Assembly (NCBI GenBank): GCA_951812995.1
Contig: CATOTD010000009.1
Location: forward strand, 124,001 to 188,000
Source of the DNA: an uncultured Gammaproteobacteria bacterium
GTDB lineage: Bacteria > Pseudomonadota > Gammaproteobacteria > Eutrophobiales > Eutrophobiaceae
DNA length: 64,000 nucleotides
Direction: 5' to 3'
Shown here: positions 28,680 to 38,666 of the stretch, piece by piece
Position numbering within the stretch: the first letter of the stretch is position 1
Layout: every line of letters begins with the position of its first letter
Made by a program: the position numbers and the translations under genes
The notes under the pieces: model-generated
Told to the model about the DNA's origin: nothing
Seen by the model: only the letters and a program-made list of their open reading frames with translations
The model's database searches: none

Positions 28680-29639
28680 TTAATTGTTTGCTAACGTGTA
28701 GGTACTCACCTCGCTTATATCCTCTTTTCCAGACAAAACCATCAATAAACGCTCAATGCCAACGGCAATCCCCGCACATTCAGGTAATCCCGAATGCAAT
28801 GCCGCCAGCAACTTTCTATCTATCGGTACTTCGCGTAACTGCTTATCTCTTCTCGCCATCAGATCTGCTTCAAATCTTTTTCGTTGTTCAGCAGCATCGG
28901 TCAATTCATTAAATCCATTGGCGATTTCCATGCCATTTATAAATAATTCAAACCGCTCGCTCACGATGATTGATTCAGCCTGCTTCAATGTCGCCAAGGC
29001 CGCCATACACGCCGGATAATCATAAATTATAAGGGGGGTTGCGGTATTTATATTTTTTATAACGACTGTAGAAAATATAAAATCAAGCATGGCATGGCGA
29101 TCATCAACCGCAGTATCCCAACCCCATTGCCTGCACAGTGCCGCCAATGCTTTAGTAACAACACTATGTGGATCAATGTGAACGGTTTGCATAAATGCCT
29201 CCGCATAAGTCATCTTGGCCGATGTTTGTAGACCAATATGCGCCAACAACGCATCCACCTCATCCATCAGTCGATAGTAATCAAAACCCACACGATACCA
29301 TTCCAGCATCGTGAACTCAGTGCTATGGCACGGGCCTGATTCTTCATCACGAAACACATGCGCAATTTGATAGATAGATCCAGAACCTGCAGCTAGCAAA
29401 CGTTTCATGCAAAACTCAGGTGAGGTTTGTAAATACAACAGGGTGTCTTTTTCAACAGTGCGCGTGGTCGTCAAACTCTGTATATACGGATCACTGATGC
29501 CATAATGACTCAGTTGTGGTGTATCAACCTCAATAATCTCACGGGTATCCATGAAATCACGGATCTTACGCAGGAGACTCGCCCGCTGTTTTATTATTTG
29601 CAGGCTGGCATCGGGTTGCCATGAACTGTCTGTTGTCAA
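28680..29639 (-). CDS. epmA: Elongation factor P--(R)-beta-lysine ligase EpmA
   Basis: EpmA (GenX/PoxA/YjeA) is a class II lysyl-tRNA synthetase-like enzyme that attaches (R)-beta-lysine to EF-P. The 319-residue length, with a catalytic core and no anticodon-binding domain, is diagnostic. Motifs include REIIEVDTPQLS, YLQTSPEFCMKRLLAAGSGS, QIAHVFRDEESGPCHSTEFT, MLEWYRVGFDYYRLMDEVD and C-terminal GIAVGIERLLMVLSGKEDIS. Its substrate protein EF-P and partner EpmB are encoded next to it. Confidence 0.96.
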   Translation of the reverse strand: MTTDSSWQPDASLQIIKQRASLLRKIRDFMDTREIIEVDTPQLSHYGISDPYIQSLTTTRTVEKDTLLYLQTSPEFCMKRLLAAGSGSIYQIAHVFRDEESGPCHSTEFTMLEWYRVGFDYYRLMDEVDALLAHIGLQTSAKMTYAEAFMQTVHIDPHSVVTKALAALCRQWGWDTAVDDRHAMLDFIFSTVVIKNINTATPLIIYDYPACMAALATLKQAESIIVSERFELFINGMEIANGFNELTDAAEQRKRFEADLMARRDKQLREVPIDRKLLAALHSGLPECAGIAVGIERLLMVLSGKEDISEVSTYTLANN

Positions 29640-29682
29640 TGGCGGCGTTCTATCTTGAATAATTGAACATTAAAACAGTAGC

Positions 29683-30252
29683 TTACTCTTTGGTACGGCT
29701 AACGTACGCGCCTGTTCTCGTGTCTATCTTGAGCAAATCACCATGCTCGACAAATAATGGGACTTTGACGACGGCACCCGTCTCCAATGTGGCGGGTTTG
29801 GAGGCACCTTGAGCCGTATCGCCTTTTAGACCCGGATCCGTTTCTGTAACCTGCAAAACAACAAAGTTTGGCGCGGCGACTGATAAAGGAACATCGTTCC
29901 AGAAGGTTACCAGACACATCTCTTCGCCTTTTATCCAGTGCCTGGCATCACCCATGGCATTGCCATCGGCCGCACATTGCTCGTAGTTGTCTTTATTCAT
30001 GAAGTGCCATAGATCACCATCGTGATAAAGATATTGCAGATCAAGATCGACCACATCGGCACCCGCTACAGATTCACCCGATTTATAAGTCTTTTCCAAC
30101 ACGCGGCCCGTTTTCAAATTGCGTGCTTTGACGCGATTAAACGCCTGTCCTTTGCCTGGTTTAACAAAATTATTCTCAATAATTGAACACGGATCATTAT
30201 CTATTATAATTTTCAGGCCCTGTTTAAATTCATTGGTGCTATAGGTCGCCAT
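29683..30252 (-). CDS. efp: Translation elongation factor P
   Basis: EF-P relieves ribosome stalling at polyproline. The 189-residue protein has the three-domain layout. The modification lysine is Lys34 in [10 protein letters not shown], exactly where EpmA adds beta-lysine, and the C-terminal signature [16 protein letters not shown] is present. It lies between epmA (same strand, 43 bases) and the divergent epmB, so all three parts of the modification pathway are together. Confidence 0.97.
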   Translation of the reverse strand: MATYSTNEFKQGLKIIIDNDPCSIIENNFVKPGKGQAFNRVKARNLKTGRVLEKTYKSGESVAGADVVDLDLQYLYHDGDLWHFMNKDNYEQCAADGNAMGDARHWIKGEEMCLVTFWNDVPLSVAAPNFVVLQVTETDPGLKGDTAQGASKPATLETGAVVKVPLFVEHGDLLKIDTRTGAYVSRTKE

Positions 30253-30405
30253 TGTTACTTCTTCCCAATAGAGTAAGCTAATTAAAAACGATTGTGCTTG
30301 ACTTATGTGTTGTTAAAAAGAAACTTAATAAATACGCATGTCTTGCATATTTTTCGTCAATGTCTACGCAACCGTTTGCGTAAAAATCCTGTTATAAAAA
30401 CCGTA

Positions 30406-31419
30406 ATGATACATGGCGCTAAACAATTAATGCAGTCCTTATCCTGGCAAGAACAATTATCTCAAGCTATCTGCTGCCCCAACAAGCTGCTGGAATATGT
30501 GGGCTTAACAGCAAATGCCATTGGTTATAGTCAGCCAGCCATAGCACAATTCCCTATCCGCGTGCCGCACACATTTGCCAACCGTATTGTTCGCAATGAT
30601 CCAGATGATCCCATCTTACGTCAGGTATTCCCGTATATTGATGAAGAAAATGCCGTCAGCGGTTTTATCAATGATCCCCTGGCAGAAACAAGCGTGCAAC
30701 CAGTGCCGGGTTTATTACACAAATATAAAAGCCGCGTCTTGTCGATTACAACGGCGGCCTGTGCCATACATTGTCGATATTGCTTCAGGCGACATTTTCC
30801 CTATCATGAAGCAAACGCCTCAAGCCAACATTGGCAGGCTGCACTAGGATACATAAAAAACGATAAATGTATAAGTGAGGTTATTTTAAGCGGCGGCGAC
30901 CCATTAACGCTCTCTGATCGTCGTTTGGCGGCAATATGCACATCGCTTGCAGAGATAAAACATATTAAACGCATACGATTCCATACCAGAGTGCCGGTTG
31001 TGTTACCAGATCGCATAACAAAAACATTGATGCAACAGATCACTGACAATAATAAATCTATACTTTTTACCATCCATACAAATCATGCCAATGAATTAGA
31101 TCACAGCGTATCACGTGCCATCAACCTGCTACATGACTTTGGCATAGTAGTCTTGAATCAGTCCGTCTTGTTAAAGGGTGTTAATGATACTGTTGCATCA
31201 TTGATCAACTTGTCCGAACGTCTAATAGAAAGTAAGGTGGTGCCTTACTACCTGCACCTATTAGACCCTGTTGCTGGTGTTGCACACTATGATGTCTCTC
31301 TTGAGCAAGCCAAAATATTGATCCGGGAAATGCAAATCAGTATCTCTGGTTATCTTGTGCCAAAGTTAGTAAAAGAAGAAATAGGCGGGGCGGGTAAAAC
31401 GCTGTTGATTGCTAATTAA
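30406..31419 (+). CDS. epmB: L-lysine 2,3-aminomutase EpmB
   Basis: EpmB is a radical SAM enzyme that makes (R)-beta-lysine for EF-P modification. The cluster motif is in TAACAIHCRYCFRRHFPY (CxxxCxxC), followed by EVILSGGDPLTLSDRRL and RIRFHTRVPVVLPDRI. The frame is open from 30292, but the ATG at 30406 (MIHGAKQLMQSLSWQEQLSQ) gives a length of 337 residues, close to the family's 340. It is divergent from efp. Confidence 0.94.
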   Translation: MIHGAKQLMQSLSWQEQLSQAICCPNKLLEYVGLTANAIGYSQPAIAQFPIRVPHTFANRIVRNDPDDPILRQVFPYIDEENAVSGFINDPLAETSVQPVPGLLHKYKSRVLSITTAACAIHCRYCFRRHFPYHEANASSQHWQAALGYIKNDKCISEVILSGGDPLTLSDRRLAAICTSLAEIKHIKRIRFHTRVPVVLPDRITKTLMQQITDNNKSILFTIHTNHANELDHSVSRAINLLHDFGIVVLNQSVLLKGVNDTVASLINLSERLIESKVVPYYLHLLDPVAGVAHYDVSLEQAKILIREMQISISGYLVPKLVKEEIGGAGKTLLIAN

Positions 31420-31629
31420 CGCTAAGGAACTGTATGTATTTTTCGTCATTTACGTTGCCTAAATGCAGGATAGGATTATAGACTAATCTATTTCAAAAAG
31501 AAGTGAGAAAATCGTAAGCTGGAAAATTGTAAACAACATAAACTACGATAAAACTCACTATAGGTAATATCCGATAAAATAATGACTAATAAAAATATTA
31601 CATCGAAACCCACAGTAAATAAAAATTTT
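31420..31629. other. AT-rich spacer before IS1595 copy 1
   Basis: About 210 bases after epmB with no open frame or RNA that I recognise. The IS1595 target duplication AAAATTTT is at 31622-31629. Confidence 0.4.
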
Positions 31630-31704
31630 GGGAATTATATACTTGACTCCAATAGATAACCCGTATAATCTAACATAAAAATGCAATAAAACGGAGGGTC
31701 ATCA

Positions 31705-32634
31705 ATGAAAGACAATACCATATCCACATTTGAGTTATTTCGCCGGTTTCCGGATGCTGAAGCCGCTAGATTGTATTTTGAGGGACAACGCTGGGGAGAT
31801 AACATATCCTGTCCTCATTGTGGGGGATTTAAGCGTATTACCCCGCGCAAAGGAAAGCGGACAGGATATTACTTATGCCGGGACTGTAAGAGTGAGTTTA
31901 CAGTGAGAACCGGCACTATCTTTGAACGTTCTCATGTTCCACTACATAAATGGCTATATGCTATTTACTTAACTGTCACCTCGCGCAAGGGCATATCTAG
32001 CTTGCAGTTATCTAAACAAATCGGAGTAACTCAAAAGACCGCCTGGTTTATGCAGGCCCGCATTCGTGAATCCTGTAACGATAATACAGATAATTTACTT
32101 TCTGGCATTGTTGAGATTGATGAGACCTATATCGGTGGGAAGGAACATAACAAACACAAACACAAGAAAGTCCGCGCAGGCCGTGGCGTAGCTGGCAAGC
32201 AGGTAGTGGTCGGAATGCGTGAGCGCGGTGGCCGCACAAGGGCTAAGCCTATCCCATCAACTGATATACCGACCCTGCACAAAGAGATTGGCTGTTCAGT
32301 GGAATATGGTGCCACCATTTACACAGATGAACACAGGTCATATCAGCATCTACAGTCTGCTTATCAGCATGGTACGGTAACCCATAGTGCGGGAGAATAT
32401 GTGGGTTCAAACAACATTCATACCAATAGCATTGAAAGTGTCTGGGCTTTACTCAAACGCGGTCTGTATGGGGTATGGCATCATGCCAGCACTAAACACT
32501 TACATCGCTATGTGAACGAAGTGACTTTTAGACTGAATAACGGACCATGTAAGTTACCAACCAATCAACGTATAGAATCACTTATAAGCAACGCGATAGG
32601 TAAACGGATTACCTATCGCGAGGTGCTAGCATGA
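31705..32634 (+). CDS. IS1595 family (ISXO2-like) transposase, copy 1
   Basis: The 309-residue protein has an N-terminal zinc ribbon (CPHCGGFKRITPRKGKR... CRDCKSEF), a helix-turn-helix region (SSLQLSKQIGVTQKTAWFMQ) and the DDE-type core: Asp in VEIDETYIGGKEHNKHKHKK, Asp in TIYTDEHRSYQHL and the HTNSIESVWALLKRGLYGVW segment. A GGAGGGT ribosome binding site precedes the ATG. It looks fully intact. Confidence 0.94.
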   Translation: MKDNTISTFELFRRFPDAEAARLYFEGQRWGDNISCPHCGGFKRITPRKGKRTGYYLCRDCKSEFTVRTGTIFERSHVPLHKWLYAIYLTVTSRKGISSLQLSKQIGVTQKTAWFMQARIRESCNDNTDNLLSGIVEIDETYIGGKEHNKHKHKKVRAGRGVAGKQVVVGMRERGGRTRAKPIPSTDIPTLHKEIGCSVEYGATIYTDEHRSYQHLQSAYQHGTVTHSAGEYVGSNNIHTNSIESVWALLKRGLYGVWHHASTKHLHRYVNEVTFRLNNGPCKLPTNQRIESLISNAIGKRITYREVLA

Positions 32635-32653
32635 GCAAAGCAATGGAAATAGA

Positions 32654-32956
32654 ATGCAGATATACAGGACGATAATGAGAGCAGGTTACATCAAAGACTA
32701 TATAAGTGGTGAAGAAGTAAAAGCTACGCCAGAAGAAGTAGAAGCAGTACAAGTCTTTTCCGAAACACTTGTCGAAGATTACGGATACCCCAAAGAACAA
32801 TTACAAACACGACCACAGTGGCGTGTAAAAGTAAGGCCATCTGATACCAAAAAAGAGTATCCGCTTGATATTGCAGTATTCAACAAAGATAAAAAACCGA
32901 TAAAAACCTTTTTATTGTCGTTGCGTGCAAACGAAAGACAAGAAAAGATGGTTTAA
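32654..32956 (+). pseudogene. IS1595 passenger: HsdR N-terminal domain-like protein, frameshifted
   Basis: The protein reads MRAGYIKDYISGEEVKATPE, VFSETLVEDYGYPKEQLQTR and PLDIAVFNKDKKP, which is the pattern of the HSDR_N nuclease domain of type I restriction subunits. After IKT the frame goes off; in the -1 frame the next codons read LFIVVACKRKTRKDG, the expected continuation with the catalytic (E/A)CK. So one frameshift separates the domain halves. The usual Glu of ECK is Ala here. Both IS1595 copies share the shift, so it predates the last transposition. Confidence 0.7.
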
Positions 32957-33159
32957 CCCAAAATGGAGTGCAATTGAAAAATTGCATAAGGTAACAGGTG
33001 AGCATGGTGAGCTTGTTACTTGAAAAAACTAACAAATCATTGTGTTTGTATTTTGTAGTGAAGTTGGAGTAAAGTATATAATTCCCAAAATTTTTATTAT
33101 CAAATATTCAACAATCCAAAATTGAGTTTGGATGCAGTATTTATCGAGGAAAAAGATAA

Positions 33160-34332
33160 GGAACATCTAATCAATTAAGGATTTTCAAGCAAGTGGGCAT
33201 CACTGTGCTCGATAGTAGCGAGCATTGAACGTCTTGCTCATTACTCTCTTTCATTTCTCTTGTCCCGGCCTACTGTTTTCAGCTATCGTCCCTATTCCAG
33301 GCGTACTAAGCCACTGATAGCCGTAATAATTGTTTCTTTGATAGCATAAGATTAATCAGGGCACAGTGGGCAAACAGGTGGTCCGCATTCTTGCCTGGCC
33401 CTTTGAATCTGACTTTGGTAAATCCATATTGTCGTTGCATGATATGAAAGACATGCTCAACCTTGGCACGGACTTTGGATTTGTGCCGGTTTTTAGCCTT
33501 GTCCTGTTCGGTCAGTTTGCGGTGACGTGAGCCTTTGACCTGGGTGTAGTCTTTTGCCTTGGGGGCATTATCCTTGAGTACGGATTGCTGACCCGCATAG
33601 GCACTATCTCCCCAAAGACGGGTCTCTTCTCCATGCAGCAGGTCTCCCATGACCTGTGAGTCGTGGACATGGGCTGGTGTGGCAGCAACAGAGTGTATCA
33701 GTTTGGTTTTGCTATCCACACCGATGTGCGCCTTCATGCCAAAGTACCATGGCTTGCCTTTTTTGGTCTGATGCATATCAAGATCACGGGTGTTGCTTTT
33801 GTTCTTGGTGGCGGTAGGTGCATTGATGATGGTCGCATCAACAATAGTGCCTTTGGATACTTGCATGCCGTTTTCCTCCAGATAGACGGCAACAGCATCA
33901 AACAGGGTAGCTCCGAGGTTGTTCTCCTCCAGCAGATGACGGAATTTACAGCGGGTGCTTGCATCTGGCACGGGTTCCTGACCTAAGTCTATCTGGGCAA
34001 AGCACCGCATGGCAGGTGTGTCATATAAAGCCGCTTCTGTGGCAGGATCAGATAAGGCAAACCAGTGTTGCAGGAAGTAGATTCTCAGCATGCGTTCCAG
34101 GCCCACCGGACGGCGACCAGCACCCCGGGGGTTGGGGTAATGAGGCTCAATTACTGCAGTCAGCACTTTCCAGGGAATGAGCTGATTCATCTCTTCGAGA
34201 AATATCTCTTTGCGTGTCTGCTTGCGGTATTTCTCGAATCCAGATACTGCCAGGCTTTTTTGTTGCATCTTTTGACCCTCCACTTAAAACATTGCGGTAT
34301 TATCGCATATTATGGCATTAATCAGAGGTTCC
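33160..34332 (-). mobile_element. IS5-family element, IS5-II copy 2 (1173 bp, complete)
   Basis: Ends GGAACATCTAATCAATTAAG (left) and GGAACCTCTGATTAATGCC (right, reverse strand) are inverted repeats. It contains an intact transposase. It cuts off the 3' part of a small gene at its right edge (34333-34577). Confidence 0.9.
33306..34283 (-). CDS. IS5 family transposase (IS5-II)
   Basis: The 325-residue protein has MQQKSLAVSGFEKYRKQTRK, the IS5-type N-terminal domain (ERMLRIYFLQHWFALSDPAT), and the DDE residues in KGTIVDATIINAP, TRLWGDSAYAGQQSV and KVRAKVEHVFHIMQRQYGFT. It is the only full-length copy of this transposase in the window and is presumably active. Confidence 0.93.
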   Translation of the reverse strand: MEGQKMQQKSLAVSGFEKYRKQTRKEIFLEEMNQLIPWKVLTAVIEPHYPNPRGAGRRPVGLERMLRIYFLQHWFALSDPATEAALYDTPAMRCFAQIDLGQEPVPDASTRCKFRHLLEENNLGATLFDAVAVYLEENGMQVSKGTIVDATIINAPTATKNKSNTRDLDMHQTKKGKPWYFGMKAHIGVDSKTKLIHSVAATPAHVHDSQVMGDLLHGEETRLWGDSAYAGQQSVLKDNAPKAKDYTQVKGSRHRKLTEQDKAKNRHKSKVRAKVEHVFHIMQRQYGFTKVRFKGPGKNADHLFAHCALINLMLSKKQLLRLSVA

Positions 34333-34577
34333 TATACATTGAGTCGATCAACGATTCCACGAAGTGCGGACTGGCTAGATTCGTCTAAAAAGCGAAGTTT
34401 CAAATTGTCAAACTGCATGGGCAAAATGGTCTCCTCGGACACGCAAGGAGCACTGGGGCGACTGCGTCTAACGACCTTTTTTGTTACAGAAGCCCTGAAT
34501 TTAGGCACAACATCTGCTTTCTTACTGCGGGTTCCTTGTGAATCAGAATTTTTTGAACCAAGCATCTTGGAAGGCAT
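34333..34577 (-). pseudogene. N-terminal fragment of an unrecognised gene cut by IS5-II
   Basis: The frame starts MPSKMLGSKNSDSQGTRSKK with ATAAGGAT as ribosome binding site and ends where the IS begins (DESSQSALRGIVDRLNV). About 78 original residues remain. The good start signal suggests a real gene that lost its 3' end. I do not recognise the family. Confidence 0.45.
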
Positions 34578-34671
34578 TTGCTTAATCCTTATCTAATAGA
34601 AATATATGGTCAGATTAAATCAAATATCAACAATAAATCAACCAAAATTTCTAAAATACCTGTTGATTAGC

Positions 34672-35659
34672 TGTAATCTGGAAATAGGTTATTCATGCGA
34701 GCCATGTGAGAGATTATATAAGTGACCAAACCAATAGGGTCAACAGAAACCCGCATGAACGTACACAAGCATGCCCCATTGACACTGGAAGGTCGACTGA
34801 GTATGGTCAGACGAGCCCAACAACCTGGTTTTCCAGCGACCCAGGTGGCGCAAGAGTTTCATACGTCGACTCACACTGTATTGAAGTGGAACAATCAATT
34901 TGATAAGGACGGTCTGGCAGGCCTGGAAGATAGCAGTTCTCGGCCAGTCAGCCGCCATCCCAGAGCACTGACAGATAGGCAAGTCCGCCGCATCTCTTTG
35001 CTACGTAAGCACCGCCGGACCATGGGCCAGATTGCCAGGAATGTCGGCTCGACCCCGCCACAATGTCTTCGCACCGCAGACGACTCGGTCTAAACAAACG
35101 CTCCGCGCTTGCACCCGCTAAACCCAATAATCGCTATGAGCGGTCTTATCCAGGTTCACTCGAGTCACCGGTGTTCACAAAGGTAAGCCGTTTGCAGGGG
35201 CTGGCTGGGAGTACATACACATCTGCATCGATGCTCATTCCCGACTCAGTTACGCTGAGATTCTGCCCGATGAACGCAAAGAGCGTGTGACCGCGTTCTT
35301 CAAGAGCGTGAAAGCCTACTATGAATCAATGGGCATACAGATTGAGCAGGTGATGACCGACTATGGCTTGAGGGTATCGAGCAAAGTTCTTCAACAGGGT
35401 ATTCAAGGCAATGGGTATCGCCCACCTGTTTACTCGGCCTTACACACCAAGAACCAACGGCAAGGCCGAGCGATGCATACAAACAATGCTCAGAGAGTAG
35501 GCCTATGCGATGCGTTATCAAACTTCTCATCTTTAGGGCCAAAGCACTACTACCGTGGATTCATGACTACAACTGGCATCGACCTCACGCTAGTATAGAA
35601 AATCAACCACCCATCTCTCGGATAGCCATTTCCATGAACAACCTTATGTAGGTTCCACA
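34672..35659 (+). mobile_element. IS481-family element copy A (988 bp, transposase broken)
   Basis: Ends TGTAATCTGGAAATAGGTTA and, on the reverse strand, TGTGGAACCTACATAAGGTT form an imperfect inverted repeat. Frames read MNVHKHAPLTLEGRLSMVRR, VAQEFHTSTHTVLKWNNQFD and GLAGLEDSSSRPVSRHPRAL (helix-turn-helix half), then IHAHSRLSYAEILPDERKER-like and GIQGNGYRPPVYSALHTKNQ pieces of the integrase-type core, with frameshifts between. Two shorter copies are at 42825 and 51547. Confidence 0.87.
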
Positions 35660-35898
35660 ACTAGACCGGTTGCCGACTAGCTCCCGCTCAACCCAGCCCG
35701 ACCCAGCCACGTTCAAGTGCCATTTTGATCAGGCACGGTTTAAGGCCAGAGATCACGCGCTGTGGCTGAGTATTAAACCATTGCCGGGAATAAAAAACTT
35801 CAAATGAGATTTTTTGTACAAAGGTCTCAGGCTATTTTTGTCTTTTGATTGGGAAGTTGATTTTTTATGTTGGTCCTATATGAGCCTTTCTCTGATTC
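35660..35898. repeat. Remnant of low-complexity repeat (block 4) and spacer
   Basis: GCTCCCGCTCAACCCAGCCC and GACCCAGCCACGTTCAAG at about 35680-35720 are text from the GC-rich repeat family. The phrase TACAAAGGTCTCAGGC follows near 35817. There is no gene. Confidence 0.45.
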
Positions 35899-36475
35899 TG
35901 TGTAACTGCCGTTGCTTAAACGAAGTCCTTTAGTCGGTCTTCGAATTCGATAATAAAGCGATTCATCGCTGGTTTCCAATATTTAATCGACATAGTCCAC
36001 TGCTTTGATGCATCTTGAATGGCCAGATAGCTCACCTTTCTGGTAGCATCATCGGTTGGGAACAACTTACGTTTTTTGATGACTTTCCTGATGACGCTGT
36101 TGAGCGATGCAATGGCGTTGGTGGTATAGATTGCCTTGCGCATGTCCTGCGGGTAATCAAACAGGGTGTTGAGGTTCTGCCAATGACTCTGCCAGGAACG
36201 GCTGGTCTTAGGGTATTTGGCATCCCATTCGTCACCAAAGACATCAAGCACCAACAGTGCTTCCGCCTCCGTAGCTGACTGGTAGATTTGCTACAAGTCG
36301 ACTACAACCGCCTTGTAGTCCTTCCAGGTAACATACTGCATCGCGTGCCTGATCCTATGCACAATGCAACGCCAGATGCGGGTTTGCGGGTAGACGGTAT
36401 TGATGAGATCAGGAAAACTCTTGAGCCCGTCAACACAGGCAATCAGGATGTCTCGTACACCGCGGTTATGAAGAT

Positions 36476-37774
36476 GGAGACCTCGAACAACGCTGATTCT
36501 GGATGGGTTTTGACGCGAGCACCAGTCGTTGTCACCCGCATAGCGGGTGTGAAGGTCAAGATCGGTGGTATTTGAGGCTGTGTTGTGCTGTTTGGGTCTG
36601 CCAGGTCGGGTATTTCCGGAATTTGGGCGGAGTCAGGCTGTGGCCTGTCGTCGCTCGTGGAAAATCAGACGGCGGAAGTTGTAGCTCAGGTTGGCCATGG
36701 TCATGCGGGCCTTCGCACGGGTTTGGCCGATTGAGCGGATGGTCAGAGCCATGGGCCCTTTCTCGTAGCCGAACACAGGCGCGGATGGCAGAGCGTGTCG
36801 CGTTGCCCCGGCGAATATGCCTGGCCATGGGTTTGCCGCGTGGCTTCTTGCGGTGAATGTGTGAGCGGTACCCTTGCGCCTTCAGCCAAGCCTCATTCCT
36901 GGCCGAGCGGTACCCGGTATCGGCCCAAACCGCCTTCGAGCTGTTTGTCTCGTCCAGAACCGAGGAGCGTTCATGCCCGTCGTAGCGAGCCGCATTCGTG
37001 CCAGTCTCACCCCGGATAAAGCGCCATTTGCGGTCAATGGACACGTGGTTCTTGTACCCAAAGTGCGGAACCGAAATATCGACAAGGCCAGTATCCTCCT
37101 CACCCTCCTTGGTCGTCTTGGCCTTTGAATACTTGACCGTCCAACGCGCATCGGTGTCTTTCTGCGCTGCCTTGGACAGATCATCGGGCCAGATGTCAGA
37201 TGCGGCCTCACCTGCCTTGGCGCGCGCTTTCTCTTCTTTCGTCATCCGCTGGCGCGGGGCAAAGACCAACGTGGCATCCACAATCTGACCGCCGGTGGGT
37301 TTGTATCCCCGCGCGCAGAGCTGAGCTTCAAACGCGGCAAACAGGGCCTTGAAGACACCCGCCTGGGTCAGCTTCTCTCTGAAAAGCCAGATCGTCTTCT
37401 GATCAGGTGTCGGCTCCCCGATTTGAAATCCCAGGAACCGCAACCAACTGAAACGGTCACGAATGAGAAACTCCATCCGCTCATCGCTCAGATTGTGCAT
37501 CAAGGCCAACACCAGCACCTTGAACATCACAACGGCATCATAGGGCGGACGACCACCTTCGGGACGTTCCCCATAGCCAAGCGCTTCAACAAGAACTGGG
37601 CGAAACACTTCGAAATCAACGTGCCGCTCCAAAACCTCAAGCGGATCTCCCATCGCCGAAAGCCGCGCCAAATGATCCGTCAAATCAAACAATCCAGGTG
37701 CGTGCATAAACAAAATCCTCCCACATCAAGTGAATCAGATCGTACCACAAAATGTACGGTTTTTAGAGGCTTCC
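36476..37774 (-). mobile_element. IS5-family element, IS5-I copy C (1299 bp)
   Basis: Ends GGAGACCTCGAACAACG and, reverse strand, GGAAGCCTCTAAAAACCG. The transposase (start 37707, [20 protein letters not shown]) is open for 383 codons with DDE-type segments QIVDATLVFAPRQRMTKEEK and AVWADTGYRSARNEAWLK, but the last 90 codons are in the wrong frame. The left flank is IS256-d plus two bases, the right flank is the 3' end of IS256-a. Confidence 0.9.
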
Positions 37775-37908
37775 AAGTGGGGAACGCGGAAATATCTGAA
37801 CATGGATTTGCTCAGAGAGATGGATAAGGAGAAAGCGTTTCAGGTTGGGTCACGACCAGATTTAGGGGAAAGCCAAATCAGAAAGTGCGAAAGATTATTG
37901 ACACTACC
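37775..37908 (+). mobile_element. IS256-a 3' end fragment
   Basis: Encodes WGTRKYLNMDLLREMDKEKA and ends with CGAAAGATTATTGACACTAC, the IS256-a terminus. With the flanking CGGTTATGAAG repeat it shows that an IS256-a copy entered IS256-d and was later mostly removed up to IS5-I copy C. Confidence 0.78.
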
Positions 37909-38666
37909 CGGTTATGAAGTTCGGTCAAGACATTGAGCCAGAACTTGGCACCTTCGTGCTCTGACAGCCACAGCCCTAAAAGCGCTTTGTGCCCGTCCAG
38001 GTTCACGCCCAGTGCCAGATAGACAGCCTTGTTGATGACTTTCTTGTCCTGGCGGATTTTAACGACTATGCAGTCAAGGTATGCGCTGGGGTATATCAGC
38101 ACCAGTGGCCGATTGCCACGCAATCACCTTTGCTGTCACGCGCGAGAGCAGACTGGTTGAGACCGCCACGCCCTACATTTCCTGAAACAGCGCGACAATG
38201 TCACAGGTGGTATTGCCTTTGGCATAGAGACTGAGAATCTTGTCATCCATACCGGTGTAGCGAGATGGGTGCTTTTTGACCATTGCTGGCACCAAGCTAC
38301 CCTTTCTGTCGCGGGGTGTTTCCAGCTCGAATGCGCCCTCTTCAGTGCGTAGCATTTTATGACTGCGACCATTACGGCTATTGGATTTTCCGGCCTACTC
38401 ATGCCTGGCATAGCCAAGGTGTTCATCGAACTCGGCATTCAGTGCTGTCTCAATGCTTACCCTGGTCAATGCCTGACGGAACGTATACAGGTCTTCTTCG
38501 GTTTTGATGCCCCTGGCAGTTTCACGTGCCAGTGATTTGATTGCTTCGGGTTGCATGTGCTTATCCTCAACCCCTTCGGGGCAATAATCAATGATAAGCA
38601 GCTACACAGTTTTTGGTACTATCTCACTTTTCCGATGTATTTGCATTAGCTACAAGCTGACGGTGC

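Larger units (their letters stand above)
31630..33087 (+). mobile_element. IS1595-family element copy 1 with passenger gene (1458 bp, intact)
   Basis: Terminal inverted repeats GGGAATTATATACTTGACTC (left) and GGGAATTATATACTTTACTC (right, reverse strand) flank it, with an exact 8-bp target duplication AAAATTTT (31622-31629 and 33088-33095). It carries a complete ISXO2-type transposase and a second small gene related to type I restriction HsdR. A nearly identical copy lies at 54232-55688 with its own target duplication, so this is the most recently active IS in the window. Confidence 0.95.
35899..38608 (-). mobile_element. IS256-family element, IS256-d copy, interrupted by IS256-a/IS5-I material
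   Basis: Ends TGTGTAACTGCCGTTGC (35899) and TGTGTAGCTGCTTATCATTG (reverse, 38608). The C-terminal part is on 35916-36475 (reverse strand: KKRKLFPTDDATRKVSYLAI, ending FEDRLKDFV) and the N-terminal part on 37909-38556 (MQPEAIKSLARETARGIKTE, GAFELETPRDRKGSLVPAMV). Between them lies 36476-37908, bordered by an 11-base direct repeat CGGTTATGAAG. Internal stops add to the damage. Confidence 0.85.

Noticed and set aside
31705..32956. IS1595 plus passenger as a functional type I restriction system
   Set aside because: Only the HsdR N-terminal domain is present, frameshifted, without motor domain, HsdM or HsdS.
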